Below are positions 22,766 through 34,242 of a DNA stretch of 64,000 nucleotides, in pieces. The position numbers were made by a program, and so were the translations under genes. The number at the start of each line of letters is the position of its first letter. Position 1 is the first letter of the stretch. Source of the stretch: Amaurobius ferox (lineage: Eukaryota; Arthropoda; Arachnida; Araneae; Amaurobiidae); the NCBI GenBank assembly GCA_951213105.1, contig OX578147.1, positions 126,458,322-126,522,321 on the forward strand, written 5' to 3'. The notes beneath the pieces are model-generated. The model made no database searches. It was given only the letters and a program-made list of their open reading frames with translations, and was not told the DNA's origin.

Positions 22766-23795
22766 ATACATAATGTATAAGGAAAGTATTGTGACGGGGT
22801 CGAAAATTCGAATTCGAGTTTTCGACGGAAGAGCACGTTTCAAGCATCTCTGATCACGAAACGAACATTTTTGAGGTGGTGTCTGTGTGTGTGTGTTTTT
22901 GTTGTTGAAACCCAGACCGTCCGACCTACCAGAAAGGGTGTGTGTGTGTGTGTCAGTGAGTCTGTGGAGACGATATCTCACGAACGAATGGAGCGATTCG
23001 AATAAAATTTGGTAAAAAAAATCACAATCCGTGAATACTGGAAGTCTATTATTTTTAAACGTGATCGAATGTTCAGAACACCCCCCCCCCCCCTCCTCTA
23101 AATTTTCGAGTAAAATTTTGAAAAAATCATCAAAACCTTTAATAAAGTTACGCAAATAGACATTTCTTATGTAATTTCTCCTTAGAAAATGATTGACATA
23201 AACTTTATAATGCTGGCATGAACCGTTCTCGAGATATTGCATATTTTTCAGATGAATTTATCAAAAAATCCCATAAATTATAAAAAAAATAACTGTTAAG
23301 AAACATGTTCACTTTTCATATGAAATATCATGCGATACATTTGGTGATATCATTCTCGTGGATCTAGTTCGTTCCATTCATGACTAAAGATACTTTGAGT
23401 AATACTTTTGTATTTGAACGCCAATATAGTCATTTATCTGCTATAAGAATAACTTATTTCTCCGTCCATAACGCTTGGCGAGATTTTGGCGGCGAATTTG
23501 GCGGAATGTCGCCAACTTGGCTACTTTTTAAATGTTGCCAAATTAACGAAAATCTCGCCAAATGGATAAAAATGACGCTAAATCAATGAAAACGACAACT
23601 AATTGTCGAAAATTCAATATCTTGGAAAGAATATAAGTATCGACTATAAGAAAAACCTATATTTTTTACTATAAAAGTAGTAAATTCATTGCATTATATA
23701 AGGAAAGTCATGTGTTGCCCACATAAGATTTTTTCACTGTGAAAGATGTATATTCATTGCATTATATAGGGAAAGTCATGTGGTGCCTACATCAG
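22766..23795 (+). repeat. Interspersed repeat family 'GGAAAGTATTGTGA', copy a
   Basis: It starts with TATAAGGAAAGTATTGTGAC and GGTCGAAAATTCGAATTCGAG, runs through a GT microsatellite and the phrase CGTTCTCGAGATATTG, and ends with the doubled AAGTCATGTG-type motif (about 23700 and 23768). Other copies are at 24.53, 29.47 and, inverted, 55.6 kb. Within the GT tract a truncated copy of the 58-bp module (GTTGAAACCCAGACCGTCCG) is inserted at about 22900-22937. No coding capacity is seen. Confidence 0.6.
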
Positions 23796-24524
23796 AAATT
23801 TTGTTGCTTGTGCACTATCACGTTATGTATTTATAATGTTCTTTTATGCAACATCCAAAGTCGTGATTGATCTCCTTAATTGTTATGATGTTCTGTTTTC
23901 CTTTATTGTTGAATTTTAAAACCAATTGTTTTCCTGGGTTTTAATTTCAGATGACAGTGGCAATTTCAATTTCCAAAACCGGTTTTACTTTTATTTGTAA
24001 TTGCTCTCCTATCTTAATGCTGTTATATATATTTTTTCATGTAACTGGTTATTTCCTTAGCATTTAAATGCTCTGTTTTTCCTTTCTTGAAGCAGTTCAC
24101 TAACCTAATTTCGAAACCATCTTTCCTTAATTTCTTACTTGTCCAATTTCGCTTTCTGGTTAATAGTAACTCGTTTAGTTTCTGGAAGCTATTGTTTCCT
24201 GTATTTTGTAACATTTCTGTTATTTCTTTTTGTAATGGAGGTAACTATTTTATTTTTGTTAGGAGCAACTAAATTCCGTTGACTTGTATATTAATTATTA
24301 TTATTGGCAATCTTCTGATATACGTTTCACTTTATCATGCCACCTTGGTTTCTTCCTTTAATTATCTTTTCGTAATTACAACGCCTATCTTCCAGATCAC
24401 ATGAGCATTTTTTTGTTGACAACTGAAGAATGTTTTTTTGCTTTCGAAGATGATAATTGCCCTTACTTAATCAACTGTCATATTCTGCTTATAACTTTAT
24501 TTTTCAGATCATTATTATTTTCCC

Positions 24525-24767
24525 TAGATACGTAGGAAAAGTATTGTGACGAGGTCGAAAATATTCCAATTCGAGTTTTTAACAGAAGCGCACGTTTTAA
24601 GCATCCATGAACTGGGATCGAACTTTTTTGGAGATGATGTCTGAGTGTGTGTGTATGTTATGTGTCTGTGGGTTTATAGACGTGATAGCTTACAAATGAA
24701 TGTGAGCTATCCCGTATCATTTCTGAACTATCACGCATCATTTCTATATTTATATATAGAAATGATG
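24525..24767 (+). repeat. Family 'GGAAAGTATTGTGA' copy b ending in a palindrome
   Basis: This 5' piece of the family (AGTATTGTGACGAGGTCG, then TCGAG-like and GT-rich parts) breaks off at a perfect 32-bp palindrome, 24736-24767. The palindrome has 14-bp arms, CATCATTTCTATAT and ATATAGAAATGATG, around TTAT. The Tc1-like remnant begins immediately after it. Confidence 0.6.
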
Positions 24768-25974
24768 CCGCGTATTGATTCCTTTGAACTGCCTTACAAC
24801 AATGGTAAAGAATATTTTTCGCGAGGAGGTAAACGTGCAGTGACAGCACGCCCGAGGGCATCCCAAAGGTTTTCAATGGAATTAAGGTCAGGGGAATACG
24901 CCTGCCACTCCATACGAGAAATGCCCTCACTTTCCCGGTATTCGTCAATGATGTTAGCTCGATGAAGACGGGCATTATCGTCCATAAGGAGGAAATCGGG
25001 ACCAGCTGCTGCAGTGTTGAGTCTCGCAATGGGGTCTAGGACTTCATCCCGATACCTCGCATTCATCACCGAACCGCCTTTAAAGATATGCAGCTCTGTG
25101 CGATATTCCATTAAAATTCCAGCCCACACCATGACGCTGCCACCTCTGAATGCATGATGTTCAATGATGTTCTTGGCCTGATTGCGTGGGCCTCGTTCTC
25201 CCCAGACCCTTGCACGCTTATCATCTGATTCCAAGGCAAATCTGGACTCGTCTGTGAACAGGACTTTGCACCAATCTGAGACAGCCCAATTGACATGTTG
25301 ACGACACCACTTTAATCTTGCCCCTCTGGCTTAGACGGTTAGTGGAACACAAAAACGTGGTACTCAGGCGTACAGTCCCTTCACTTGGAGCCTTCGGCGC
25401 ACAGTACTGGCAGATATTGTCTTACCAAGTCCCGCCGCCATGGATGTAACAGTTATGAAGGTCGCTCGTCGATCCCGATTGGCTACTATTGCAATATACC
25501 AATCATCAGAGGGGGTGGTAATCCTTGGACGACCGGGCACAGGTCTCCGGACAACTGTTTAACTTGTTTGGAATTGTTTCCATAATCGAGAAATAACCGA
25601 ATGATCAACTCAAAGAAAATAGTGACATCTTTGATTGACTGTCCTGCTTCAATGCATCCGACAGCACGCCAGCGCTCACTATCTGTCATTCGTCTTTCAG
25701 CCATAGAAACACGAATATTATCAAAAATAATCCTACAAAAGTTATAAACACTTCGTATCAGTATTTAAATGCACCTTCTCAAACCCTTTAGAATGCTGGC
25801 GTCTTCAACGACTGCCTAATTAGCATATATCCGTATAGTCAATCATGATTGGCTGTAGCATACGATATTTGCATACTGCCATCTACATCCGCAGCGATTT
25901 TCAGCCACTCAAATTGAAATACGATTTCGAAAAATGAAAATTTGCATTGCGTGATTAACTTTTGGAAGTCCTTG
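24768..25974 (-). pseudogene. Tc1-like (DD34E) transposon remnant
   Basis: On the minus strand the N-terminus starts at 25704 with MAERRMTDSERWRAVG, a helix-turn-helix start typical of arthropod Tc1 elements. Frameshifts follow. The catalytic part, 25234-24794, has EHHAFRGGSVMVWAGI, LMDDNARLHRANII and YSPDLNSIENLWDALG. The spacing from the second Asp to the Glu is 34 residues (DD34E). The last 40 or so residues and the other terminus are missing. The right end, read inward, begins CAAGGACTTCCAAAAGTTAA next to TA (25975-25976), a plausible terminal repeat. The transposase would cut and paste by a DDE mechanism; this copy is dead. Confidence 0.85.
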
Positions 25975-25976
25975 TA

Positions 25977-26501
25977 CATGTGTTACCTTGTTTAAAGAAA
26001 TTTCTGGTGGTTATCTAAGGTTTTCATTTTGAAATAAATCGTAATTTCTTTAAATATAAGAATATGAGAATAACAATTGTTGTTGGTAATAGCTATATAA
26101 ACTAAATTCTTTACGGAGAAATGCCCTTAAAAATGAAAGTTTTATTATTATTATTATTTTAAATAATGTTATTTTACCACTTAGTGAAAATAATTTTAAC
26201 GAATTTTTTTTTTTTAATTTCAAATTACCAAATTATTCTTTAAAATGCTCAAGTTATATTAGTCCCAGAAATATTAGAATGATAATTAGGACTAATGAAT
26301 TTATTATCATTCATTTAAAAATACATATGGATAAATTAATCATTATATAATAAGTATTTCATAGTTCGGAGTGTTTCACACTTTTAAAATACTTGCAAAT
26401 TAAATTACATTTAACTCGTGGAAATTATTTTCATTTTAATAAGAAATTTACATAATTTAATTAACTTTTTAATCTAATAAATCTCCTTAAATTTTTCAAG
26501 C
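25977..26501. other. AT-rich non-coding stretch
   Basis: I see nothing beyond AT-rich sequence here. Confidence 0.4.
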
Positions 26502-26575
26502 TTCAGTTATTTTCATTTCTAAATGCAAATATATATATATATATATATTTGCATTTAGAAATGAAAATAACTGAA
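26502..26575. repeat. Perfect 74-bp palindrome with AT core
   Basis: Arms of 29 bp (TTCAGTTATTTTCATTTCTA onward, and its exact complement) surround 16 bp of alternating AT. The whole is symmetrical without a mismatch. It lies directly before a stretch ending GTGGACACCCTGTGTA, which resembles the outer end of another mariner-like element. Confidence 0.8.
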
Positions 26576-26621
26576 ACCTGTGGACACCCTGTGTAAATAA
26601 ATATATATATATATATATACA

Positions 26622-27518
26622 CATGGTGTCCCAAAAACATTGACCTCGGCTTTTATTCCTTAAATATTGATCTTAGACATATATAATAAATTAAAGTTGC
26701 GTAGAAAAGATACAGAATTTTATGAAATCGATAAAAATTTTCAGGGGATTAAATATGAAGAAATACAAAATTTAAATTTTTATACGGCCCCCGTACAAAA
26801 ACATTTCCAATTAGTAAAATGTGCCTCATACACTAATAAGGTATGTACAAAATTTGAGCATTTTATTATAAAAAGTACCAGAGATATGAAAAAACAAAAA
26901 TGCTCACTTAAATCACTTTTCGATGCGTCGACATGGGTTCTCGGAGAAGAAAAATCATGTCGGCATATGAGATCGCGTTTCAGGAGTCATACAAAAATTA
27001 CGAAAGAAAACAATGATTATATAAATAAATAATAATTTTGCTATTTATTGGTACAAAAGTATCTACACTGTGTAGAAATAATAACTTTACACAAAGATTA
27101 CAAAGCTTGTTCAAAATGTGTTCCATCCATGCCAAAGATCCATTAAAGATAAGAGGCAGATATTATTTGCCTATGATGCATTTCTGCGTTGCGTCATTTG
27201 CACTCTTGCTGTAAACATTTACATTTTAATGTGTGATTAATCCCTCGCCAACTTTATTTAAACATATCTCTTATGATAAAATGCTGAAATTTTATACATC
27301 ACCTTATATGGGGCACATTTAACTCATTGGAAATGTTTTTGTACGGGGGCCGTATAAAAATTTAAATGTTGTATATCTTAAAATTTAATTCCCTTGAAAT
27401 TTTAAATCGATTTCATAAAATTCTGTACCTTTTTTACGCAACTTTGTAATTTATTATATATGTCTAAAATCAATATTTAAGGAATAAAAGCCGAGGTCAC
27501 TATTTTTGGGACACCCTG
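26622..27518. mobile_element. Fold-back element with long TIRs, mariner/IS630-like
   Basis: The left arm starts CATGGTGTCCCAAAAACA and continues TTGACCTCGGC. The right arm, read inward, starts CAGGGTGTCCCAAAAATA with the same continuation. The arms extend about 210 bp, sharing TATACGGCCCCCGTACAAAAA. The element sits in TA-rich sequence. The middle (about 26925-27180) holds scraps that may come from a transposase, but nothing continuous. I class it by its ends, GGTGTCCCAAAAA, which are common in arthropod mariner-type elements. Confidence 0.65.
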
Positions 27519-28040
27519 TATATATATATATATTAGTTTTGTTTATGAGTCATACACATTTATTTTACAATGTATAAACGCAGTGACTGAACATTCCCAT
27601 TTTAGGGAACTTGCAATTTTCTTCAATATTCCCTTCCCGTAAAACACAATATATCCCCAGGAATAAACCAGGTATTTTCCATTTTTGCACCACTATATGG
27701 AAGATCCGCTTCGCTCCTTTCCAATGATTCAAACTTCAAACCTATCAACATTCTGTTACAAACCATTTGTTCAATCTTCCTGTAATAACTAAAGAATATA
27801 TCCAGGGGTGCCATCCACCCGGTTTCTTCCGTGTTCAGGAAATTGGTTGTTAATATAAGAATTAATTTAGAAACCGGCTGGAATATACACTCTGTTGCAA
27901 AAATATATATGCACCCATAAAAAGTTGAACTCTACAGCCATGAAAATCGGCATGCGTATGTCGTGTACAGCGTTGTGTAAATGATCAAACTGCCAATGCC
28001 AATGATGTTATACGGCTCATGCAATGCACATGAGAACGAC
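27519..28040. other. Non-coding stretch
   Basis: No exon, RNA gene or clear element end is seen here. Confidence 0.35.
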
Positions 28041-28176
28041 GCAGGCATTGGCGTCCATGGACGCCAATGCCTGCAAAGGGGGCTCGAACTGTTTAGGATA
28101 GGGTATGTCAAATACCTGTCTTTTTGGAAGGTTCTTCGTTTGGGATGGACGCTGTCCCACTCGTAAGCAAAAGGTT
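28041..28176. mobile_element. MITE half with perfect 34-bp palindrome
   Basis: 28041-28074 is a perfect palindrome whose arm is GCAGGCATTGGCGTCCA. It continues into GGATAGGGTATGTCAAATA, AGGTTCTTCGTTTGGGAT and the end CTGTCCCACTCGTAAGCAAAAGG. The same order occurs at 36305-36424 in a more complete element. Here only the right end is present. Confidence 0.55.
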
Positions 28177-29298
28177 AAATGTGCAAAATAATGTTATATA
28201 TTAAAAAGAAAAAACCTTTTTTAGTCGATTTTTGCTCATTTCAACGTCCACCGTCCCCTTAATTATGTATATTGATAAATAAATACTATTATTATTGATA
28301 AATAAATGTTTTAAAATGCAATTTTTGATGGGTTTTTTTTTTTTACATCCCTTTATTTTCGAACATTCAACAATGCCACATATTTTCAGGAACCAATTAT
28401 GTGCGAGAGTCGAGGGCCGCCTGTATAGAATCGTATGGGGATTTAAAGAGACAGTCATACAAATTTATTTTGTGCTTAACGTACAGCGTTTCTTTCAGAC
28501 ATACATCTGAAGACGATTATTCGCCCCCCTCCTCCCCCGGAGACATTTTTTGTTAACCTGGTTGCTATTTATGTGACAGCATTTATATATATTTATATTT
28601 AGATATATTTATATTGCAAATAGAAAACTTGCCCCCCCTAAAGTTTTAACCCCCCCCCTCTCCAGTTAAAAAGACCTGAAATAAACACTATTACCGTATT
28701 TGACCATGTTTGATCTTATTGAAATATTTTCAAAATATATTGCAATAGTTTTATAATTTCAGCTTATGAATGTAAAAAATATCGATATTTTTAACTTTAA
28801 AAGTAATCCCCCCCCCCCCACACACACACACTAAAAGAATAAAAATTAATAGAATCGACGCATTTCAAAATAAGTTTAGTCGCAGGCACACATTTGCGCC
28901 AAAGAAATATTGCCTTTAAAATGCCTGACACTTTTATCCGTTTAAAGAGTGGGTGGAAACCATGTAAAAACTGCTTGAGGAATACTTACCTAATTCAAAC
29001 TACCAAATGCTACCCGTATCCTAGCAACGACATATATTCGCAAAGAAGTTAAAAGCCATTTACAACATTCCAAATGCAAAGCATTTATTTGGCTTTCAAT
29101 CTTTTATTTAAAAACTTTCTGAATGCAGGATGATTGTCATAAATGACTCCTGACACAGTCGAGAAAATGCTTTTAACACCGACAACTTTCAAGAAAGCGA
29201 AAATCGAGAAGAAAGCCATTGACATGTTTTCGCAAGTGATAGCAAAAACTGCAAGTTTTTATTCAAGAAAAAAGTATTTTACCTGAGAACATTTGCAG
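28177..29298. other. Non-coding stretch with C homopolymers
   Basis: No coding exon is identified. Several C runs (about 28631, 28650, 28808) and a CA tract occur. Any first exon or promoter of the channel gene should lie in or before this stretch, but I cannot see it. Confidence 0.35.
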
Positions 29299-29368
29299 TG
29301 AAGCCAACCAGATATATTAAGAAGCTTAGGACTGGGAGCAATTCTTTTGACTTACATGAATTGAAAAG
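29299..29368 (+). CDS. ENaC/degenerin gene, candidate N-terminal exon
   Basis: This 70-bp candidate exon follows an acceptor (ACATTTGCAG) and ends before GTAAAA. It reads KPTRYIKKLRTGSNSF, then DLHELKR, a basic cytoplasmic segment. It ends after two bases of a codon (AG), and the next candidate exon at 33982 starts with A, giving an intact Arg and keeping the frame. The frame is open upstream of the acceptor as far as 29223, so the true start of the exon is not certain and no initiator Met is visible. The assignment rests on phase and on the similarity of the next exon to the pre-TM1 region, so it is tentative. Confidence 0.4.
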
Positions 29369-29455
29369 GTAAAACATTTATTTATAATTTGAAATTAACG
29401 AATCTTCATATAAATTGTGCAACCATTAGCAGTGTTTAATTTTTACTTTCTCTAC

Positions 29456-30500
29456 CTACATGCATAGTACAATGTATAGGGAAAGTATTGTGATGGAATC
29501 GAAAATTGGAATTCGAGTTTTAGGAACAAGAGCACGTTTTGAGCATCCTTGAACTCGAATCGAACGTTTCTTAGGTGATATCTGTGTGTGTGCATGTTAG
29601 TGTATATGTACATGAGTCTGCGGATGCGATTTTCCCCGAACAATGAACTGTTAAATAATTTGGTACGATTATTATAATCAATAAGTACTGGAATACAAGC
29701 GAATGTTTGAAAGAATTCAGGACGTTTCAATACCGATAAATAAGCACTTCATATGTTTTTTTTTTATTAGAAAACGAATGATGCAAATTTTAGAACACTA
29801 ACATGAATCGTTCTCGAGATATTGCAAATACAGTAAATACTTTAAACGCAATCGAATGCTAGAAAGATCACCCAATGTTTGAAAAAATCAGGACCTCCAA
29901 TACCGATTAATAAGCATTTCATGCACAATTTTTTTATTTATTTTTATTAGTAAACGAATGATACAAAGTTTAGAACGCTAGCATGAACCATTCCTGAGTA
30001 CAAGTTTTTTAAATATATTCCTAAAAAATTAATGGCACACCTTAATTTTATATATATAAATAGGTTCACTTTCCATAAGCAATATTAAACAACACATTTG
30101 GTGATATCATTCTCCGGGATCTAGCTTATTTCATTCATGAAATGAGATACTTTTTGCAATAGTTTTGAATTTTGACGCCCAATATATCTCCGATATAGTG
30201 ATTCATTTTTTGAGACATTAATTTAGAGTCGATTACATTTTCATGAAAATTTTATTCTTCAACCCAGACCTTCCAACCTACCCGAAGGTGTAAGGTATCA
30301 GTTTGGACGGCCGAGAGATGAGGATTTTGCATGTTAGTATTAATATATCATTCTGCTTAGACTAATAAGTTGCTAAAAGCGCCCGATTTCATTTCACGTG
30401 ATGTTAATTCAATGCCCAAAACATTGTGCAGTGGAATCTTGTAGGTCAATTTTTCGTTGAAGTAAATTCATTGCCTTATGTAGTAAAAGTCATATGCTGC
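29456..30500 (+). repeat. Family 'GGAAAGTATTGTGA', copy c
   Basis: It has the same order of landmarks as copy a at 22.77 kb: AGGGAAAGTATTGTGATGG, GAATTCGAGTTTTAGGAA, a GT-rich part, and CGTTCTCGAGATATTG at about 29809. It closes with GCCTTATGTAG and AAAGTCATATGCTG at about 30473-30500. A 58-bp-module relative (AACCCAGACCTTCC to GTTTGGACGGCCG, about 30257-30305) lies inside. A Tc1-like fragment follows directly, as also happens after copy b. Confidence 0.6.
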
Positions 30501-30514
30501 AGTATTGGAATTAG

Positions 30515-31134
30515 ACCTCCGTTGATTGGCAAAATATTGCCTTCTCAGATGAGCCACTTTTTCTGCTTCATCAAACGGATGGACGTGGGTGTATAAGGCG
30601 TGAAAAATCGAAGAACAAAAACTCATCAACCATTGCTGGAAATGAACACAGCGTTATGGACTTGGGAATGTTTTTGTGGCATTCTCTGAGCTCACTCATA
30701 CCTGTGGATGGCACTATGAACCGAGTTCGTTATGAATCCATCCTTGAAGATCACGTACACCCAAACGTACTAATTGTCTTCAGTGGGCCGGATGGGATCT
30801 ACCAGCACGACAATGCAACGTGCCACACAGCGAGATCTGTTCGAGAGTGCTTGGAAGAGCACGATCAAGACGTCATTCCTTTGCCCCTTAATCGCCCAGA
30901 CTTAAACCCAATTGAGCATCTGTGGGACCACCTCGATCGGGTTGTTCGCTCTATGTATTCTCCACTACGCACCCTCTAGCAGCTGTTAGATGCACTGGAG
31001 TCAACTTAGCTCCACATACCTGTTAACACCTTCCAGCACCTCATTGAGTCACTCTCAGCTCATCTAGCTGCTATCCGCGCTGCACACGGCGGTTATTGCG
31101 AATATATTAGCTGGTGGTCACAATAAAGTGACTC

Positions 31135-31137
<3 letters not shown>
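30515..31137 (+). pseudogene. Second Tc1-like (DD34E) transposase fragment
   Basis: The open frame from 30515 to a TAG at 30977-30979 reads WQNIAFSDEPLFLLHQ (first catalytic Asp), MDLGMFLWHSLSSLIP, IYQHDNATCHTARSV (second Asp) and RPDLNPIEHLWDHLDR (Glu). The second Asp and the Glu are 34 residues apart. After the TAG the frame continues with QLLDALEST and another stop; later residues (FQHLIESLSAHLAAIRAAHGG) are readable. The DNA-binding half is absent. It is unlike the 24.8-kb remnant in sequence, so it is a different Tc1 family. It ends at GTGACTCGAC before an AT microsatellite. Confidence 0.85.
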
Positions 31138-31186
<49 letters not shown>

Positions 31187-31560
31187 GAACATATATATTT
31201 CTATCTTTACGTGTGTTGTCCAAGTTAGTAGTGTTTATAGATATTATCTATCTCTAATATCAGGAACACACATTTTGCGTTCATTTTGATTAAATACTTA
31301 GACCTGACGAAGAGTTTTTTTCAAAATGAACAATTCATTTATTTAGGCCTAGCGCTTATCCACGTGTATAGCTTTAATGCTTGGATTTCATTTGTTTTTC
31401 AATTATCGATTCCATTCCATTGATATTTGTTGATTATCTTTAGCTTGATGACTAGCAATTTGCATTTTTTTTCTCCATTTGATTGATGATTCTCTATTTA
31501 ATACTTCTTTTTATTATGTACGCATTTTTTAAAGTTGGGATTTTTGAGTTGCAACATCTC

Positions 31561-31655
31561 TCTATTCTATCATTGGATTTTCAAACTATTATTATTGTTA
31601 TATATATATATATATATAAACATAAAAAATGAAAATCCAATGATAGAATAGAATT
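31561..31655. repeat. Palindrome around an AT microsatellite
   Basis: TCTATTCTATCATTGGATTTTC (22 bp, starting at 31561) is repeated as its exact complement ending near 31654, around a stretch with TATATATATA. The layout resembles the 26.5-kb palindrome, although here the sequences beside the AT core are not symmetrical. Confidence 0.65.
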
Positions 31656-31703
31656 TGGAACTCATAATACACTAACTGAATAACTCATAATACAATAACA
31701 ATA

Positions 31704-31744
<41 letters not shown>

Positions 31745-31747
<3 letters not shown>

Positions 31748-33859
31748 TGCAACTTGGATAATTCGAAGCTGAAGGGACCACTAAAAAAATTCGAATTATC
31801 CAAAACTTCGAATTAAAAAAGTTACATCTTTTGACTTTAGTTTCAGGTCCACTAAATGCTTGAAAAGGTTATTCTGTCAATAAGTAAATATTTATTGAGA
31901 AATATCATTGTATGAAGGACTTAAACACTATATGTATGTAAACAAAATAAGATTTACGTAAGCTACATACCTGTACGTATTACATTCAATACAGAAAAGT
32001 ATAGTTTTAGAAACAATTGTGCAATGTCTGATTGTTTTGTAGAGTTCAGTCGTTTAAGGTTAGCAAAATCATCCAGCATGTTTAGTGAACGGAAAACAGC
32101 TTCACTAACGTTTGTTTGTACTTCAATGTACCGACGAAATTCGCCTAGATGAAAAAGCGGCTCCTACGATGTAGGGATTCTTCTTCTTCCTCCTGTATAT
32201 CATTCTCGATATCATACTCCGCTGCACTCGTCTTATTTAACACTTCTGATAAAATGTCTTGATCTGACAGTTCTCCACAAACTTCCACGTTTTCGTCCAA
32301 ATTGGCATATTCTTCGAATGTCACTCCCATATTGTTACCTTATGCGTCCGGTGGGGGACATTTTCTTCTATGAACTCAGCTGGGTCAGTTTTATTGGTAA
32401 ATCCTGCCTTTCGAAAACAATTTGCTATTGTTGTTTCCATTACTTGAGACCATGCATTGTGACAATCGTGCTGCATCAAGGACACTTATTACTGTTTTTT
32501 TTCTTTTTTTGTCCTTGAAAGAATCTGTCAAGAGGTTTCGAACGAAAAGGCTTCTGTAAAAATGCTTGAGATTTTTTACGATGCCCTGGTCCATCGGTTG
32601 CACAACTAAAGTCATATTTGTTGGGGGAAAAGTAACCTTTACATTGTCCATATGTGGAATAGAGTTATGCGCAGTGCAATTGTCAATAAACAAGAGAATT
32701 TTTCAGTTCTTTTGTCGATACGTTTTATCAAGCTTCAGTAGCCAATCTCTAAAAATTGCAGTCATCCAAGATTTTTTATTTGATCTATACTCTACTAGTT
32801 TTGATTCGACATTTTTGAAACACCTTATATTAGTATTTTTGCCTATCTTGAGCAAAGGCATCTTTTTACTGGCATCCATGTTAACCCCAACCAATAAAGT
32901 GACTCGTTCTTTACTGTTCTTCCCCCCCCTGCAAACTGTAGCACATTTGAAAAACAACCCAGTTTCGTCAACGTTGAAAATGTCTTTAGCCGGTGTTCTC
33001 TCAATCATTTGTAAAACACAGTCTTTCCAAACAGTTGCTGCTTCTTGATTCACACTTCCACTTTCATCACACATACGCCTAAAGGAGATTCCATTTCTTT
33101 CCTTAAATCCATCCAACCAACCAGTGCTAGCCTAGAAATCACTTTTCCGAAACCGGCAGAAAATTCTTCCGCTTTTGCTCGAATAAGGGGGCCACTCAGA
33201 GGAATGTTTTTGTCGCGTGCTTGTTTAAACCACTTCAACACTCACTCGTCGACTTCAGGATTGTCCGGTTCTCTAGCTCTTTTGCGATCCTTTCCATTTC
33301 CACGGGTAGCAGCAGCGTTACTCAGAATTTTGTCATTATTTTTCAAAAAAGTAGACAAAGTATTCGGCGCTATCCCGTACTCGTTGGCGATTTGGCATTT
33401 CCTCCTCACACCCTTTTCCACATCGCGAATGACGGCGACCTGTTCAGCAAACGTCAAATTCTTGTATTGAACGCGTGGTTTACTCAAAGACTATCGTGAA
33501 TGCTCAAAAGCGAAACTCTCACAACACTACAGACACACTGACAGTAGGAAGCTCAAATGACGTCTGAAGCCGGTTGAACCAATACCCTCTGTAGGTTGAA
33601 CGTTCGAACCGGTCGAACAGGTAGCGGGGAGGGGGGTTTCAGCTGTCACGTGTCGAACAAGTGGGGGTATTCCGGCATTGATTTCTTAACGATGAAAGGC
33701 CGAAAAGTTGTTATGGTTCGAAAGTTTTTATAAAAAAATTCGAATTAAGGAAGTTGAACTTCGAATTATCCACGATTTTTTAACACTGATTTAATACAAA
33801 GTTCAAGGGACCAAGAGAAATCTTCGAATTAGAGCCGTTAATTTTATCCAAGCCCTGTG
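31745..33859 (-). mobile_element. Tigger/pogo-like DNA transposon, broken
   Basis: Ends: the left begins CAGTGCAACTTGGATAATTC after TA (31743-31744). The right, read inward, begins CACAGGGCTTGGATAA, with TA at 33860-33861. Both ends carry the internal motifs TTCGAATTAT or TTCGAAGATT and AGGGACC or GGTCCC. The gene runs on the minus strand. The target TA, the TTGGATAA ends and the CENP-B-type gene all agree with the Tigger/pogo group. It lies in the proposed intron between channel exons at 29.30 and 33.98 kb, in the orientation opposite to the gene. Confidence 0.85.
32145..33487 (-). pseudogene. Tigger/pogo transposase (CENP-B/jerky type), broken
   Basis: It starts at 33487 with MSKPRVQYKNLTFAEQVAVI, a CENP-B N-terminal helix-turn-helix (KCQIANEYGIAPNTLSTFLK). 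A TGA at 33242-33244 interrupts NPEVDE and VLKWFKQARDKNIPLSGP in the same frame. After a frameshift the DDE domain (33116-32703) has WKDCVLQM, KDIFNVDETGLFFK (first Asp) and GKNSKERVTLLVGVNMD. 32693-32391 continues with MFIDNCTAHN (second Asp) and LVVQPMDQGIVKNLK (third Asp), giving the DDD set of this group. An acidic C-terminal part follows (32330-32145). At least one nonsense change and two or more frameshifts make it dead. Confidence 0.85.
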
Positions 33860-33981
33860 TATAGAAAGAGAGAGAGAGAGAGAATGGATTTTTATTGTTT
33901 CTTTTCTATTTGAGTTTAAGCATGGACTTATAATTAAAATAATTTTTCCACTGAGGAGACTTTCAAACCTTTTTTATTTAG

Positions 33982-34058
33982 ACAACGAAAAAAACTAAAA
34001 GAATCACTCCAGATGAAGATGCTCAAGAAATTCCTCAAAAGTGACCTATCAGCTGCAG
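33982..34058 (+). CDS. ENaC/degenerin gene, pre-TM1 cytoplasmic exon
   Basis: Acceptor TTTTTATTTAG; donor GCAG/GTATTT. In the frame set by the preceding candidate exon it reads QRKKLKESLQMKMLKK, then FLKSDLSAAG. A basic helix followed by a short F-x-x-S-x-x-x-x-G segment is what precedes the first membrane helix in degenerin/ENaC channels (the 'HG' region that affects gating). It ends after one base of a codon. The sequence is short, so family assignment leans on context: exons further along are unmistakable. Confidence 0.5.
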
Positions 34059-34148
34059 GTATTTCCCACATACATTGTTTCCTCAGCATAATCGAAATTT
34101 TATTTTATTAGATTAATTAACGTAATAAAAATATTCTCATTTACAAAC

Positions 34149-34242
34149 GTTGTAAAGAACCTTGCTGCTCCAACCGGGAATCGAATCCTTAATCTTCGAC
34201 CTGGCCAGCTGACGCCTTGCCGTTGAGCTACTGGGACGATAT
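34149..34242 (-). mobile_element. tRNA-derived SINE fragment
   Basis: On the minus strand, CCCAGTAGCTCAACGGCAAGG gives an A box (split: CCCAGTAGCTCAACGG). GATTCGATTCC about 45 bp later gives a B box with one change from consensus. The segment ending at CAGCAAGGTTC matches the head of the SINE at 35.37-35.74 kb, so this is another member of that family with the body missing. Confidence 0.6.

Noticed and set aside
24658..25585. Plus-strand open frames over the Tc1 remnant
   Set aside because: They are antisense shadows of the minus-strand transposase, which carries the DD34E residues.
32318..33499. Plus-strand open frames over the Tigger element
   Set aside because: They are antisense to the CENP-B-type transposase and show no motifs.
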